Shown here: piece after piece, positions 1 to 9,641 of the stretch
Numbering within the stretch: position 1 is the first letter of the stretch
Layout: each line of letters starts with the position of its first letter
From: Arthrobacter sp. MYb214
GTDB taxonomy: Bacteria; Actinomycetota; Actinomycetes; Actinomycetales; Micrococcaceae
Reading direction: 5' to 3'
NCBI RefSeq assembly: GCF_002979865.1
Contig: NZ_PCPZ01000004.1
Span: 1-64,000, forward strand
DNA: 64,000 bases
The notes under the pieces: generated by a model
What the model was told of the DNA's origin: nothing
Seen by the model: only the letters and a program-made list of their open reading frames with translations
Database searches by the model: none
Program-made: the position numbers and the translations under genes

Positions 1-75
1 TGAGTTCTCAAACAACAAACACTCTCGACACCACAACCACCAATCCTTCGATGACTGCTTCGCTCCGGAGCAACT
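1..75 (-). promoter_or_regulatory. rRNA operon leader with boxA-like antitermination element
   Basis: Read on the minus strand, bases 15 to 1 are TTGTTTGAGAACTCA, the boxA-like element found in leaders and spacers of actinobacterial rRNA operons. It follows a promoter at 81-108 and a GC-rich GCTCCGGAGC inverted repeat around 60-69. The 16S gene itself would lie left of base 1 and is not visible. The identification rests on recalled similarity to actinobacterial rrn leaders. Confidence 0.65.
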
Positions 76-80
76 TTTCC

Positions 81-108
81 AACTTACCAGACTTCCTGAT
101 CCGATCAA
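81..108 (-). promoter_or_regulatory. Probable rRNA operon promoter (-35 TTGATC, -10 TAAGTT)
   Basis: On the minus strand TTGATC (108 to 103) and TAAGTT (86 to 81) are separated by 16 bases, and the boxA-like leader lies downstream. This arrangement suits a sigma-A promoter driving a leftward rRNA operon. The stretch from 109 to about 269 shows no gene or other recognisable signal. Confidence 0.55.
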
Positions 109-269
109 AATCGGCGGAAAACCTTCAGTGAAAAGTGATTGGCTGCCGGGTGAACAATCGGTAGATTCCGTGTTGTTTCCGTTCCGGCAACAGATAAAAA
201 CTATACACAGGTTCTTGGGCACTTACAAATCGAGGGGCCGCGTTCTAGGTCACATTCATTTCGCTGTTC

Positions 270-275
270 TAGTCT
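270..275 (+). promoter_or_regulatory. -10 element for a leaderless start
   Basis: TAGTCT lies exactly six bases before the ATG at 282, and there is no convincing Shine-Dalgarno sequence. The same geometry recurs at several other starts in this window, which suggests transcription begins at or next to the start codon. Confidence 0.5.
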
Positions 276-281
276 GGGCTC

Positions 282-1235
282 ATGAGCGACCTGCAAAGAC
301 TCCTTGGATACCGTGAACCCATCTTCAATGCATCTATGGCTGGCGCGGCTGGCGGCGCCTTGGCTGCAGCTGTTTCCCACGCGGGAGGTGTAGGGATGAT
401 CGGTTCGCCTGCAACTCCCACAGCTGACTGGATTGAACAGCAAACGCAATTCGTTGAATCCCTGAGTACTCCATGGGGCGTCGGCTTCATGGCCTGGGCG
501 TTGGAAACGGATCTCTCCCCGCTAGAGGCCTTCTTGGAGTTCGGGCCCTCGTTGGTGACCTTGAGCTTCGGCGATGTCACCCGGGCCGCGGCGGTAGCCC
601 ATGAGGCTGGAGTTCTGACCGCCATGCAGGTAGGCAATGCGGCAGATCTGGAACGCGCGATGGCTGATGACATCGACATCATCATTGCCCGTGGCGCAGA
701 AGGTGGCGGACATGGCCGCAATGAAGCCGGAACTCTGCCGCTGCTGCAGCTGGCAACCGCCCAGCACCAGAAGCCTGTGGTGGCGGCCGGAGGCATCGGC
801 ACTGCGCGAGGTATCGCCGCGGTGCTGTCAGCTGGCGCGGAAGCTGCCTGGATCGGGACCCGTTTCCTCTCGGCAGCAGAGTCCAGCGGGCACGGGAACA
901 TGAAGAGCGCAGCACGCAATGCGGGCCTGGATGACACTATCTATACCCGCGCCTTCGATCTCGCCCAGCAATTGCCATGGGCGCCCGAGTTCGGCGGACG
1001 GGCGCTGCGCAATGAGTTCAGCGACAAGCACGCGGATCTTTCCAGCTGGGAGCCGAACGATGCGCTGCGCGAGCAGATGGATCAGGCCCGCTCCGAAGCG
1101 CTGACGGACATAGCCCCGGTCTATGCCGGTGAGGCAGTGCAGTTCGTTGGCGCCGAGCAGCCCGCCGCCGAAATCATGCAGGAGCTGTGCGGCTTCCGCC
1201 AGGTCCTCGGGCAGGCTGCTCGACGATTTGCCTAG
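282..1235 (+). CDS. Nitronate monooxygenase (2-nitropropane dioxygenase family)
   Basis: A 317-residue TIM-barrel flavoprotein. Members of the family oxidise alkyl nitronates using FMN and O2, and many remain uncharacterised. The sequence shows GAEGGGH near residues 138-144, whose His matches the family's catalytic position, and the phosphate-binding [10 protein letters not shown] near 168-177 followed by GTRFL. Length is usual for the family. The ATG follows a -10 element at six bases, so the mRNA is probably leaderless. It converges on panC and their stop codons share one CTAG. The substrate cannot be told from sequence. Confidence 0.85.
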   Translation: MSDLQRLLGYREPIFNASMAGAAGGALAAAVSHAGGVGMIGSPATPTADWIEQQTQFVESLSTPWGVGFMAWALETDLSPLEAFLEFGPSLVTLSFGDVTRAAAVAHEAGVLTAMQVGNAADLERAMADDIDIIIARGAEGGGHGRNEAGTLPLLQLATAQHQKPVVAAGGIGTARGIAAVLSAGAEAAWIGTRFLSAAESSGHGNMKSAARNAGLDDTIYTRAFDLAQQLPWAPEFGGRALRNEFSDKHADLSSWEPNDALREQMDQARSEALTDIAPVYAGEAVQFVGAEQPAAEIMQELCGFRQVLGQAARRFA

Positions 1236-2098
1236 ATCGGCTGGTTGTCGATCAGACGGACGTTGCCCACCTTCGCCGCGACAAGGATCAAGCCCTCGCC
1301 GGTGAAGGGGGTGTCCTGGCAGTTGAATGCCAGTTCCTGCAGGGTATCCGGGTCAACGACGGCGAAGTAGTCCAGCTCCACCAGCGGGGCCATCTGGTAC
1401 ATGGCGATGGCATCCTCGATGTACAGCGGTTCATTGCGTGCCGCACGGTCGGCAACCAGCTGGATCGAACGGTGCAGCACCAAGGCTGCTTCCTTCTCTT
1501 CCTCGCTGAGCAATGCATTGCGGCTGGAAAGCGCCAGGCCTTTCGGGCTGCGCACGATCGGCACCGCACGCAGTTCTACCGGATAATCCAGGTCGGCAAC
1601 CATGCGGCGGATCAGCATCAGCTGCTGGGCATCCTTCTGGCCGAAGTAGGCGCGGTATTCGCCCCGACGCGGGTCGGCCAAGTGCAGCAGCTTGGCAACT
1701 ACGGCCAGCATGCCATCGAAGTGGCCTGGACGCGAGGCGCCTTCATACATTTCGCCCAGCGCGCCGGAACTCAACTTCACCAGCGGAAGGCCGGCATGGT
1801 AGATCTCGGAAGCGTCCGGGGCAAAGACAAGATCGACGCCGGCGGCCGCGGCCAGCTGCACATCAGCGTCGAGCTGGCGCGGATAGTTGGCGTAGTCGCT
1901 GGCATCGTTGAACTGCAGCTCATTGACGAATACGGAGATGACTACAAGTTCGTTTTCTTCGCGGGCGGCCTTGAACAGCGAAGCATGTCCGCGGTGCAGG
2001 GCTCCCATAGTGGGCACGAAGCCCAGCGATCCCGGGTTAGCTGCGGCAATAGCAGCCTTCAGCTCGGCACGGGTCTTTACAATCTTCGGGGTTTTCAC
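1232..2098 (-). CDS. panC: Pantothenate synthetase
   Basis: Condenses pantoate and beta-alanine with ATP to give pantothenate, the precursor of coenzyme A (cytoplasmic). The 288 residues include the nucleotide-binding [10 protein letters not shown] at 29-38 and a SSRN motif further on. The usual FVNPxQF pantoate-site motif reads FVNELQF (57-63), with Glu in place of Pro. The start is GTG. A TAGAAT six bases upstream, inside the end of the preceding gene, suggests an additional leaderless promoter. It is the last gene of a long leftward block and follows a DUF2520 protein that may be functionally linked. Confidence 0.93.
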   Translation of the reverse strand: MKTPKIVKTRAELKAAIAAANPGSLGFVPTMGALHRGHASLFKAAREENELVVISVFVNELQFNDASDYANYPRQLDADVQLAAAAGVDLVFAPDASEIYHAGLPLVKLSSGALGEMYEGASRPGHFDGMLAVVAKLLHLADPRRGEYRAYFGQKDAQQLMLIRRMVADLDYPVELRAVPIVRSPKGLALSSRNALLSEEEKEAALVLHRSIQLVADRAARNEPLYIEDAIAMYQMAPLVELDYFAVVDPDTLQELAFNCQDTPFTGEGLILVAAKVGNVRLIDNQPI

Positions 2099-2102
2099 CC
2101 TT

Positions 2103-2969
2103 CTATTCTAGAACTCGCAGAAGCTCTTCCAGCGTGCCTTGGGAGATCAGTCCGCGTTCTGCGGCGCGCAGCGCGGTAGCGCGCGAGAGGCTCCGATAGG
2201 AATTGTTGGTTTCCGCCGGGGCGTCGGCCAGCGCCTGCAGGTGCGCGGTGACCGTTCCGCTATCGCCTCGTGCTACCGGGCCGGTCAGTGCGCCCGCGCC
2301 GGAACGCAGGGCGTTATCCAGGCTCGCGTACATCAGGGCGCGCAGGGTATTGGATGGTTCTTCCACGCCGATCCGGCGCAGGATGTCCGCCGATTGCGCC
2401 GTGATGGTGTTCAGGTGGTTTGCCGCATGGGCCAGGGCCGCGTGGTAGCTGGCACGATCCTGCTCGGCGATCACCACCGGCTCCCCGCGCATTTCCACCA
2501 CCAGCGCCTGGGCTACCGGGAGGATGGCCTCGTCCGCGGTGACCGCGAAGACGCAGTCGGTCAGGCGCTGGAGGTCCATGCTCATGCCGGTGAAGGTCAT
2601 GGCCGGGTGGATTGCCAGTCCAAAGGCGCCAGCATCCAAGGCCGGTTGCAGGATCGAGGTGCCGTACCGCCCGGCGGTGTGCGCGATCAACTGCCCGGCG
2701 GCGATATGGCCGCCCGCTGCCAGTCCGGACACCAGTTCGCCGAGCACGTCGTCGGGTACCGCAAGGAGCACCAGTTCGCTGCGGCGCAGGATTTCTGCTG
2801 GGTCCAGCAGTTCCACGCCGGGCAGCAAGGCGTCGGCGCGATCGCGCGAATCCTCCGAGACGGCGTGGATTCCGGTGATCCGGTGTCCGCTGGCTGCCAG
2901 CGCCGCACCAAGCACGGTGCCTACCTTGCCGGCGGAGATGATGCCGATTCCCAAGCGTGGTGCGTCCAC
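2103..2969 (-). CDS. Rossmann-fold DUF2520 protein, ketopantoate reductase-like
   Basis: A 288-residue protein with an N-terminal dinucleotide-binding region ([16 protein letters not shown], about residues 9-24) and a helical C-terminal DUF2520 domain containing HPAMTF. The architecture resembles 6-phosphogluconate dehydrogenase-like and ketopantoate reductases. Its position directly upstream of panC, with only four bases between them, suggests a part in pantoate supply, but that is inference. The start is GTG with AGG close upstream. No substrate-specific residue could be assigned. Confidence 0.75.
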   Translation of the reverse strand: MDAPRLGIGIISAGKVGTVLGAALAASGHRITGIHAVSEDSRDRADALLPGVELLDPAEILRRSELVLLAVPDDVLGELVSGLAAGGHIAAGQLIAHTAGRYGTSILQPALDAGAFGLAIHPAMTFTGMSMDLQRLTDCVFAVTADEAILPVAQALVVEMRGEPVVIAEQDRASYHAALAHAANHLNTITAQSADILRRIGVEEPSNTLRALMYASLDNALRSGAGALTGPVARGDSGTVTAHLQALADAPAETNNSYRSLSRATALRAAERGLISQGTLEELLRVLE

Positions 2970-2971
2970 TT

Positions 2972-4369
2972 CTACCTTTCAACCAGGCGCCGGGTTTGCG
3001 CCCGAATAAATTCTGCTGCGGTGTCCGCATCAATTTGATGCAGGTACCCGATGATATTTCCGCCGGCACAGTGCAAGCGGACACCGGCCAGTTTACGTCC
3101 TTGCTCCCATGGTCCCTGGCCCCAGCTCATGCCCTGCACCCGGTTATGCGGCACGAAGCTGGCCTGCCGGGCCAGCCAGCCATACCGGGAAATCACCGTG
3201 GTGCCGGTGGCCAGGAACGCCTGGTGCTTCCATGCCCCGGGCGATAGCGGCTTGGCGCGTTCCGGGGAGCCGGTGAAACCGTGTTCGCATCCGGTGCTCA
3301 CCGCGGTGGCCAGCACCTCGCGCTGGTTGGCGACGCCAAGATCCGGCAGCAGGATCCCCATGATCCGGGCGACCGACTCGAAGTCGCCCACCGGGAGCAC
3401 CTGCAGGTTATCCGCGTCATCGCTCTTGGTGCCCAGCACGTTGACTTCCACCTTGTACCAGCCCAGCATCCGCCAGAAGAAGGGTGCCGTCACCGAAATG
3501 GCCTGGACGCGGCCGGCAGGAATGGAGTGCTGGCGGGTGTCAGCCAGTCCGTAGCTGATGCGCATGCCGGTGTCCGAGGCGCTGGCGGTGAAGTTCCAGC
3601 CCTGGTTCAGCTGCTTGTAGTAGAAGCTGCCGAAGGCCAAGGCCGCGGGGACCAGGGCCGCGATGATTCCGTCGACCCCGGCAAGCCAAAGCACCAGCAT
3701 CGCCAGGCATGCGAGCACCCCGAACATCACCGGCAATTGCAGGAACATGGAGCCAATCAGGCGCCCAATGGGCACGTTGGCCATCAGCGGCAATGCGTCC
3801 GCGGCGGCCTGCGGCTGGGCTGCCGCGCGATCCGCCGCGTCGTGGGAGCCGCTTTCTTGGGCAGCGGCAGGTTCTTCGCCGCGGGCCCGCTCCAGGATGA
3901 CCACGCGCAGCGCGTGGGCATCGGCCTTGCGCAGGAAGGAAAGGCGCAGCACCGACTCGGAGGAATCGGCCACGTCAAAGCGCAGTTCGGCGAGACCCAG
4001 CAGCCGGGCTACCAGTGGCTGGGCAATGTCTATGCCTTGCACCTTGTCGATGCGCGCCTGCTTCTGGCTGCGGAATAGCATCCCGGAATTCACGTACACG
4101 TGGGTGCTGGTGAGCTTATAGCGGGTGAAGTACCAGGAAAGGAAGTAGAAGATGAGCACCACGGCCAGTGCGATGCCGGCGCCCGCGACGGTCCACATCA
4201 ACCTGGTGCCGGAGAAGCGCTCCGCCCAGGACAGGTCGTCGGTGTTCTGCCAGTAGATGTAGCCCAGGCCGATGATGGCCAGCCAGCCGTGGACGAACGG
4301 GCTGGCTGGATGCACCCGCTGCCATGGCTCGGCACTGTCTCCGGTGGCCAGTTCTTCGGCCTGGCTCAT
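2972..4369 (-). CDS. Membrane protein with bacterial PH domains (YdbT-like)
   Basis: A 465-residue membrane protein. Two hydrophobic helices near the N terminus precede a first bPH_2 (DUF304) domain (TRYKLTSTHVYVNSG, then RIDKVQGIDI). A second membrane pair is followed by two more PH-like repeats with the Q-x-IS and HNRVQG signatures. The family is usually encoded with a smaller PH protein, as here. The ATG at 4369 overlaps the upstream stop in an ATGA, which sets this start over longer in-frame possibilities. The function is unknown; the Bacillus YdbS/YdbT pair is linked to resistance to a secreted antimicrobial. Confidence 0.8.
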   Translation of the reverse strand: MSQAEELATGDSAEPWQRVHPASPFVHGWLAIIGLGYIYWQNTDDLSWAERFSGTRLMWTVAGAGIALAVVLIFYFLSWYFTRYKLTSTHVYVNSGMLFRSQKQARIDKVQGIDIAQPLVARLLGLAELRFDVADSSESVLRLSFLRKADAHALRVVILERARGEEPAAAQESGSHDAADRAAAQPQAAADALPLMANVPIGRLIGSMFLQLPVMFGVLACLAMLVLWLAGVDGIIAALVPAALAFGSFYYKQLNQGWNFTASASDTGMRISYGLADTRQHSIPAGRVQAISVTAPFFWRMLGWYKVEVNVLGTKSDDADNLQVLPVGDFESVARIMGILLPDLGVANQREVLATAVSTGCEHGFTGSPERAKPLSPGAWKHQAFLATGTTVISRYGWLARQASFVPHNRVQGMSWGQGPWEQGRKLAGVRLHCAGGNIIGYLHQIDADTAAEFIRAQTRRLVER

Positions 4370-4863
4370 AGCATTTTCTCTTCGCCGGCGGCCACAAGCC
4401 GTTCGCGCAGGGCCTGCCCTTCGCGCTCGGGCAACCCGTAGACGTGCGCGGTGGCAGCGCTGCCGGCGGTGTTCAGCGTTAGCTGGCATAGCCCATAGCG
4501 GCGCTCCAGCGGCCCGCTGTTGACCTCGACGTATTGCATGCGGCCGTAGGGAATGACCACCTGCTTGCGCCACATCACCCCGGAGCGGACGATGAAGTCT
4601 TCTTCGCGTTCGAGATAGCCCAGTGCGGCGACCTGGCGGCGGATGATGCGCAATGCCGGCAACGCGATCGCCAGCACCAGCAGGACCGGGGAAAGCACCA
4701 GCCACAGCGGGATGCCGACGCCGGTGACTGCCAGCACGGCAGGGACCAGTGCCGCCAGCAGGAACAGGCCCCAGGTGATTGCCCAGGTGGTGAACTTGAC
4801 CTTGGCGTAGTCCCGGTGGGCTGGGGTGAAGTTATTCGGTGACCACGGAGTCGCTGTTGCCAT
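4366..4863 (-). CDS. PH domain-containing membrane protein (YdbS-like)
   Basis: A 165-residue protein with two adjacent hydrophobic helices (about residues 24-66) and one bPH_2 domain containing EDFIVRSGVMWRKQVVIPYG and RMQYVEV. The ATG at 4863 was chosen because AGAGGA lies seven bases upstream; a longer in-frame start at 4911 would overlap the preceding gene far more. It overlaps the DUF3180 gene by 32 bases and the large PH protein by four, so the three are probably translationally coupled. It likely forms a membrane complex with the larger PH protein (inference from the family's habitual pairing). Confidence 0.8.
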   Translation of the reverse strand: MATATPWSPNNFTPAHRDYAKVKFTTWAITWGLFLLAALVPAVLAVTGVGIPLWLVLSPVLLVLAIALPALRIIRRQVAALGYLEREEDFIVRSGVMWRKQVVIPYGRMQYVEVNSGPLERRYGLCQLTLNTAGSAATAHVYGLPEREGQALRERLVAAGEEKML

Positions 4864-5293
4864 CGGTATCCTCTGGAGGTAGTTTGCACAGTTGCTGAAC
4901 AATATACCCAATAATCACCATGAGGACACCAGCACCAGTCAGCACCAGGCCGCGGGTCAGGGTGGGGGTGATCCCAGTGGCCGCCCAGAGGGTGATGATG
5001 GCCGGAACATGCCAACCGGCAATCACCGCACCAGCATACGCCGAGGCCTGGGCCAGAACCAGGGTACGAGCTGCGGCGATCGGCTCGAAGTCCGATTTGC
5101 CCAGGGTGGAGCGCTTCACGCGGATCCCCAGGAACAGGATCACCGCGCAGACCGCGCCCAGCGAGTACAGGGCGGAGTAGTCCAGCACCGGCGCGTACCT
5201 GCCTGCCGCGGTGAGCAGGCGCAACGCGATCCAGCCGGCCACGGCCCCGAGCCCGGCGCACCAGAGCAGCCAGCGCAGCTTCAGCTTGGCCAT
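4832..5293 (-). CDS. DUF3180 family membrane protein
   Basis: A 153-residue protein with four predicted membrane helices (WLLWCAGLGAVAGWIALRLL, LYSLGAVCAVILFLGI, AYAGAVIAGWHV, GLVLTGAGVLMVIIGYIV). DUF3180 proteins are found next to folK in many actinobacteria and have no known function. The ATG at 5293 overlaps the end of folB-folK by 13 bases, which supports it over the longer frame that runs into the neighbour. A hydrophilic acidic tail ends the protein. Confidence 0.8.
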   Translation of the reverse strand: MAKLKLRWLLWCAGLGAVAGWIALRLLTAAGRYAPVLDYSALYSLGAVCAVILFLGIRVKRSTLGKSDFEPIAAARTLVLAQASAYAGAVIAGWHVPAIITLWAATGITPTLTRGLVLTGAGVLMVIIGYIVQQLCKLPPEDTDGNSDSVVTE

Positions 5294-6123
5294 AGCCGGA
5301 TGATGTCCTTCGTATCGGCAGCTTCGGCGGCCAAACGGGAAACCAGTTGCCCGTTCAGCACCGCGTCCGGATCCATCCAGCTCCACGGGGCCAGCACGAA
5401 GCCGCGGATCGCGGCGCGCGGATGAGGCAGGGTCAGCCGCTCATCATCCAGGTTCAGCTGGTCGTAGGCGATCAGGTCCAGATCCAGCGTGCGCGCTTCC
5501 CAGCGCACTTCGCGGGTGCGGTGGTGCTTGGCTTCTATCCACTGGCACAGATCCAGCAGCTCATGCGGGGCCAGCCGGGTACGCACTTGGACGACCTGGT
5601 TGGTGTAATCGGGCTGTTCCGGCGGACCGCCTACCGGCTTGGTGATGGCCAGCGGGGAAACCTTGAGCAGCTCGACTTCTGCGCCGAGGTCCTGCACCGC
5701 GGCGGCCAGGGTAGCCTGCGGATCACCCAGGTTGGCGCCCAACGCGATGATCGCGGTGTGCTGCTTCTGGTGCCGCGTCAGCGAGATGGTGACATCGGTG
5801 AACGGTACCGGGATTGGAGCCTGCGGCTTGTGCACCACCACGTCGATGGTGAACACGCCCGGGTAGGCGGCGAGGATCGCCTCGGCGATTTCGCTGCCCA
5901 GCTTCTCGATCAGGTCCCACGGGCCGGCCTGGATCTGCTGGACTACCAGCTCGCTGACTTCGCCGTAGTGCACCGTGTCAAGAACATTGTCGCTGGCTGC
6001 CGCACGTGAGATATCCACGTGCAGCACCACGTCAATGATGAATTCCTGGCCGTCGCGCTTCTCATGGTCGAAAACGCCATGGTAGCCGGTGGCCGAAATT
6101 CCGTAGATGCTAATGCGATCCAT
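5281..6123 (-). CDS. folK: Fused dihydroneopterin aldolase / HPPK (FolB-FolK)
   Basis: A 280-residue two-domain folate enzyme. The FolB part (about 1-120, beginning MDRISIYGISATGYHG) turns dihydroneopterin into 6-hydroxymethyl-dihydropterin. The FolK part (about 122-280, with ALGANLGDP and the RTLDLDLIAYD metal and ATP motif) pyrophosphorylates that product for FolP. The fusion joins consecutive steps. The ATG at 6123 overlaps the end of folP by 14 bases; 14 codons further upstream would be possible but lie entirely within folP. It belongs to the folE-folP-folBK run. Confidence 0.93.
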   Translation of the reverse strand: MDRISIYGISATGYHGVFDHEKRDGQEFIIDVVLHVDISRAAASDNVLDTVHYGEVSELVVQQIQAGPWDLIEKLGSEIAEAILAAYPGVFTIDVVVHKPQAPIPVPFTDVTISLTRHQKQHTAIIALGANLGDPQATLAAAVQDLGAEVELLKVSPLAITKPVGGPPEQPDYTNQVVQVRTRLAPHELLDLCQWIEAKHHRTREVRWEARTLDLDLIAYDQLNLDDERLTLPHPRAAIRGFVLAPWSWMDPDAVLNGQLVSRLAAEAADTKDIIRLWPS

Positions 6124-7012
6124 AGGCCTGCACGACTTCAATGGCGTCGCGGTTGCCGGTGACATCGTGCACGCGCACTGCCCAGACCTTGTCGCGGGCG
6201 CCCAGCACGGTGGTCGCGGCGGTCGCGGAATCGCGTTCCATCGGCGCGCGGCTCTTGGAGCCTTCGGCCAGCAGTTCGCCCAGGAAGCGCTTGCGGCTGG
6301 TGCCGATCAGCACACGGTGGCCCAGCTCCTCGATGGCAGGGACGTTGGCCAGCAGCGCCCAGTTGTGCTGCGCATCCTTGGCGAAGCCCAGTCCCGGATC
6401 GATGATGATCTGCTCCGGGGCCACGCCCTTGGCGACGAATTCATCGCGCAGCATGCGCAATTCTGCGATGACCTCGGTGACCACGTCCTGGTAGTTCGCC
6501 TCGGAAACCATGTCCTGCGCGGTGCCGCGGCGGTGCATCAATACGTAGGGGACGCCGGTTTCCGCGATCAGCTCCGGCATGCCCGGCTCATAGGTCAGGC
6601 CGGAAACGTCGTTGATGAGGTGCGCGCCGGCGGCGATGGCCGCGCGGGCGGTGGAGACATGCATGGTGTCCACGGAGATCACCGCGCCGGCCTTCACCAG
6701 GGCTTCGATGACCGGGATGATGCGCTCGCGCTCCAGGGCAGGATCCACGTTCGTGGCGCCCGGGCGGGTGGATTCGCCGCCCACGTCGATGATGTCGGCA
6801 CCCGAGTACAGCAGCTTCAGGCCCTGGTCGATCGCGGCATCGCCGGACAGGTACTTCCCGCCATCCGAGAAGGAGTCCTCGGTGACGTTCAGGATGCCCA
6901 TGACCAGGGTGCGGCCGGTTGGCAGGTCGGCCATGGTCTTCTTGCTGGACTTGCGGATCACCGGCAATGGGCTGGTGTTCGGGCCGGTGCCCGGGATCGC
7001 TCCAAGCGACAT
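6110..7012 (-). CDS. folP: Dihydropteroate synthase
   Basis: Joins hydroxymethyl-dihydropterin pyrophosphate to p-aminobenzoate, the step blocked by sulfonamides. The 300-residue TIM barrel shows GILNVTEDSFSDGG, DVGGESTRPGA, DPGLGFAKD and GTSRKRFLG in the expected order. The ATG at 7012 has AGGAA five bases upstream and lies just after the folE stop, so it was preferred over the longer frame that would run into folE. Part of the folate operon downstream of ftsH. Confidence 0.94.
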   Translation of the reverse strand: MSLGAIPGTGPNTSPLPVIRKSSKKTMADLPTGRTLVMGILNVTEDSFSDGGKYLSGDAAIDQGLKLLYSGADIIDVGGESTRPGATNVDPALERERIIPVIEALVKAGAVISVDTMHVSTARAAIAAGAHLINDVSGLTYEPGMPELIAETGVPYVLMHRRGTAQDMVSEANYQDVVTEVIAELRMLRDEFVAKGVAPEQIIIDPGLGFAKDAQHNWALLANVPAIEELGHRVLIGTSRKRFLGELLAEGSKSRAPMERDSATAATTVLGARDKVWAVRVHDVTGNRDAIEVVQAYGSH

Positions 7013-7020
7013 GGGGGTTC

Positions 7021-7599
7021 CTACTTTCCGAGGATCAGGCTCATGGCTTCGGCACGGGTGGCGGTTTCCCGCAGCTGCCCGCGCACCGCACTGGTCACGG
7101 TCTTCGCGCCGGGCTTCTGCACCCCGCGCATGGACATGCACATGTGCTCGCATTCAACGACGACGATCGCACCGGAGGGGTTCAGGTGCTCCACGAGGGC
7201 ATCGACGATCTGGGTGGTCAGGCGCTCCTGGACCTGCGGGCGGCGGGCGTACACCTCGACCAGCCGGGCCAGCTTGGACAGGCCGGTGACCTTGCCGCCC
7301 TTGCCCGGGATGTAGCCGATATGCGCCGAACCGTAGAAGGGCACCAGGTGGTGCTCGCAGGTCGAGTAGAACGGGATGTCCTTGACCAGCACCATCTCAT
7401 CGTGCTCGATGTCGAAGGTGGTGGACAAGTGGTCTGCCGCTTTCTGGTGCAAGCCGGCGAAGAACTCCGCATAGGCCTTGGCCACCCGCTTCGGGGTGTC
7501 TACCAGGCCGTCGCGGTCGGGATCCTCGCCAATGGCTTCCAGGATCTCGCGCACGGCTGCCGCGATCCGCGGCTGATCAATCTCTTGTAGTTCACTCAC
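7021..7599 (-). CDS. folE: GTP cyclohydrolase I
   Basis: Converts GTP to 7,8-dihydroneopterin triphosphate, the entry to folate synthesis. The 192-residue protein has the zinc and catalytic motif [12 protein letters not shown], then [17 protein letters not shown] and the C-terminal [13 protein letters not shown] with its second zinc-ligand Cys. Length is normal for the family. It sits nine bases after ftsH and eight before folP, indicating one transcript. Confidence 0.95.
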   Translation of the reverse strand: MSELQEIDQPRIAAAVREILEAIGEDPDRDGLVDTPKRVAKAYAEFFAGLHQKAADHLSTTFDIEHDEMVLVKDIPFYSTCEHHLVPFYGSAHIGYIPGKGGKVTGLSKLARLVEVYARRPQVQERLTTQIVDALVEHLNPSGAIVVVECEHMCMSMRGVQKPGAKTVTSAVRGQLRETATRAEAMSLILGK

Positions 7600-7608
7600 G
7601 CTTCGATC

Positions 7609-9534
7609 CTAGTCGGTCGAGGAAGCTGCGCGCTCCTTGGGGCTTAATATCGGGCCCTCTTGGTGCACCGGACGGGCCTCGTTGCTCAGCCAGACTTCGC
7701 GCTTGTCGCGCTTTACCAGGTCGGAGAAGATCTCGGCGATCTCCTTCTGGTTCAGCGTCTCGCGCTCCAGCAGCGCCAGGGCCAGGCGGTCGAGCACATG
7801 GCGGTTGGCCATCAGCGCCTGGTAGGCGTCGTTGTGCGCCTGCTCGATCAGCTCGCGCACTTCCTGGTCCACCAGGTGGGCCATTTCGTCGGAGAAGTCG
7901 CGGGAGGCGGTGCCCATGCCCTGCTCGGCAGCCGAGCCGGCCAGGCGCACGGCGCCCACCTTCTCGCTCATGCCGTATTCGGTGACCATCTTGCGCGCGG
8001 TGGCGGTGGCCTTCTCGATGTCGTTGCTGGCACCGGTGGACGGATCGTGGAAGACGATCTCCTCGGCGACGCGCCCGCCCATGGCGTAGGCCATCTGGTC
8101 CAGCAGCTCGTTGCGGGTGACCGAGTACTTGTCGGATTCGGGAACCACCATGGTGTAGCCCAGCGCGCGGCCGCGCGGCAGGATGGTGATCTTGGTGACG
8201 GGTGCGGTCTGGTTCATGGCCGCTGCCACCAGCGCGTGGCCGCCCTCGTGGTAGGCGGTGACCTTGCGCTCGTGCTCGTCCATCAGGCGGGTGCGCTTCT
8301 GCGGGCCGGCCATGACGCGGTCGATGGCCTCGTCCAGGGCGCGGTCGTCGATCAGGTTCGCGTTGGAGCGGGCGGTGAGCAGCGCGGCCTCGTTGAGCAC
8401 GTTGGCCAAGTCGGCGCCGGTGTAGCCCGGGGTCTTCTTCGCGACGGCGTTCAGGTCCACGGTGGCATCCATCGGCTTGCCCTTCACGTGCACGGCCAGG
8501 ATCTGCTCGCGGCCCTTCAGATCCGGTGCCTCCACCGGGATCTGGCGGTCGAAGCGGCCCGGGCGCAGCAGCGCCGGGTCCAGCACGTCGGGGCGGTTGG
8601 TCGCGGCAATCAGGATGACGTTGGTGGTGGCGTCGAAGCCGTCCATCTCCACCAGCAGCTGGTTCAGGGTCTGCTCGCGCTCATCGTTGCCGCCGCCGAT
8701 GCCGGCGCCGCGATGGCGGCCGACGGCGTCGATTTCGTCAACGAAGATGATCGCCGGGGAGTTGGTCTTTGCCTGCTCGAACAAGTCGCGAACGCGCGAG
8801 GCGCCCACGCCGACGAACATCTCCACGAAGTCCGAACCGGAGATCGAGTAGAACGGTACCGCCGCCTCGCCGGCTACGGCCTTGGCCAGCAGGGTCTTGC
8901 CGGTGCCCGGAGGGCCGTAGAGCAGCACGCCCTTGGGGATCTTCGCGCCCAGGGCCTGGAATTTGGCTGGTTCCTGAAGGAATTCCTTGATTTCGTGGAG
9001 TTCCTCCACGGCCTCGTCGGCGCCGGCGACATCCTTGAAGGTCACCTGCGGCATGTCCTTGGTGATCAGCTTCGCCTTGGACTTGCCGAACTGCATGACC
9101 TTGGAGCCGCCGCCTTGGGAGCGGGCGAGGATGAACCAGAAGATGCCGGCGATCAGCAGGAACGGGATGATGATCCCGAGCATCGACAGCAGCCAGTTGC
9201 TTTCCACCGGCTGGTCGGTGAACTTGCCCAGGTTGGCCTTGTTGATCTCATCGACCACCAGTTCGGCACGGGCGGTGGAGTAGTAGAAGCTCACCGAGGT
9301 GCCCTTGTCCACGCCATCGACCTTCAGCGAGTCGCGCAGCTTCAGATCCACGCGCTGGTCGCCGTCGAACATCTTCGCTTCGGTGACATTGCCGCTGGTG
9401 AGCTGGTGCAGGCCTACGGAAGTGTCCACCTTGGCCGAGTTATTGCCGAAGACCATCGGCAGGAACAACACCACGGCGACTACGCCGACCAGGACCCAAA
9501 TGATCCAGCTGTTAAAAAGCTTCTTCGTTTTCAT
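7609..9534 (-). CDS. ftsH: ATP-dependent zinc metalloprotease FtsH
   Basis: A 641-residue membrane-anchored AAA+ protease that degrades misfolded membrane and regulatory proteins. There are two membrane helices (about 9-29 and 117-137) flanking an extracytoplasmic domain. Walker A GPPGTGKT is at 207-214, Walker B FVDE at 264-267, the second region of homology is [19 protein letters not shown], and the zinc site is HEGGH at 429-433. The ATG at 9534 begins MKTKKLFN, directly before the first helix; the frame extends upstream but without membrane-protein character. hpt lies upstream, folE downstream. Confidence 0.96.
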   Translation of the reverse strand: MKTKKLFNSWIIWVLVGVVAVVLFLPMVFGNNSAKVDTSVGLHQLTSGNVTEAKMFDGDQRVDLKLRDSLKVDGVDKGTSVSFYYSTARAELVVDEINKANLGKFTDQPVESNWLLSMLGIIIPFLLIAGIFWFILARSQGGGSKVMQFGKSKAKLITKDMPQVTFKDVAGADEAVEELHEIKEFLQEPAKFQALGAKIPKGVLLYGPPGTGKTLLAKAVAGEAAVPFYSISGSDFVEMFVGVGASRVRDLFEQAKTNSPAIIFVDEIDAVGRHRGAGIGGGNDEREQTLNQLLVEMDGFDATTNVILIAATNRPDVLDPALLRPGRFDRQIPVEAPDLKGREQILAVHVKGKPMDATVDLNAVAKKTPGYTGADLANVLNEAALLTARSNANLIDDRALDEAIDRVMAGPQKRTRLMDEHERKVTAYHEGGHALVAAAMNQTAPVTKITILPRGRALGYTMVVPESDKYSVTRNELLDQMAYAMGGRVAEEIVFHDPSTGASNDIEKATATARKMVTEYGMSEKVGAVRLAGSAAEQGMGTASRDFSDEMAHLVDQEVRELIEQAHNDAYQALMANRHVLDRLALALLERETLNQKEIAEIFSDLVKRDKREVWLSNEARPVHQEGPILSPKERAASSTD

Positions 9535-9641
9535 TGATCCGACAGGCCCCGCGCCTGGCGCATCCCCCTCACGCACTGCTCTGGCGTCCGGGTCACGCCA
9601 CCTTCGATATTTCTCAACGCCCCATTGGCGAGAAAAGTTCC

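Noticed and set aside
128-316. 62-codon frame upstream of the nitronate monooxygenase
   Set aside because: No ribosome binding site, overlaps the real start in another frame and shows no protein character.
7660-9537. Long open frame on the plus strand, antisense to ftsH
   Set aside because: It mirrors a highly conserved gene with all FtsH motifs, and its protein is rich in His, Gly and Val with no family resemblance. High GC leaves such frames open.
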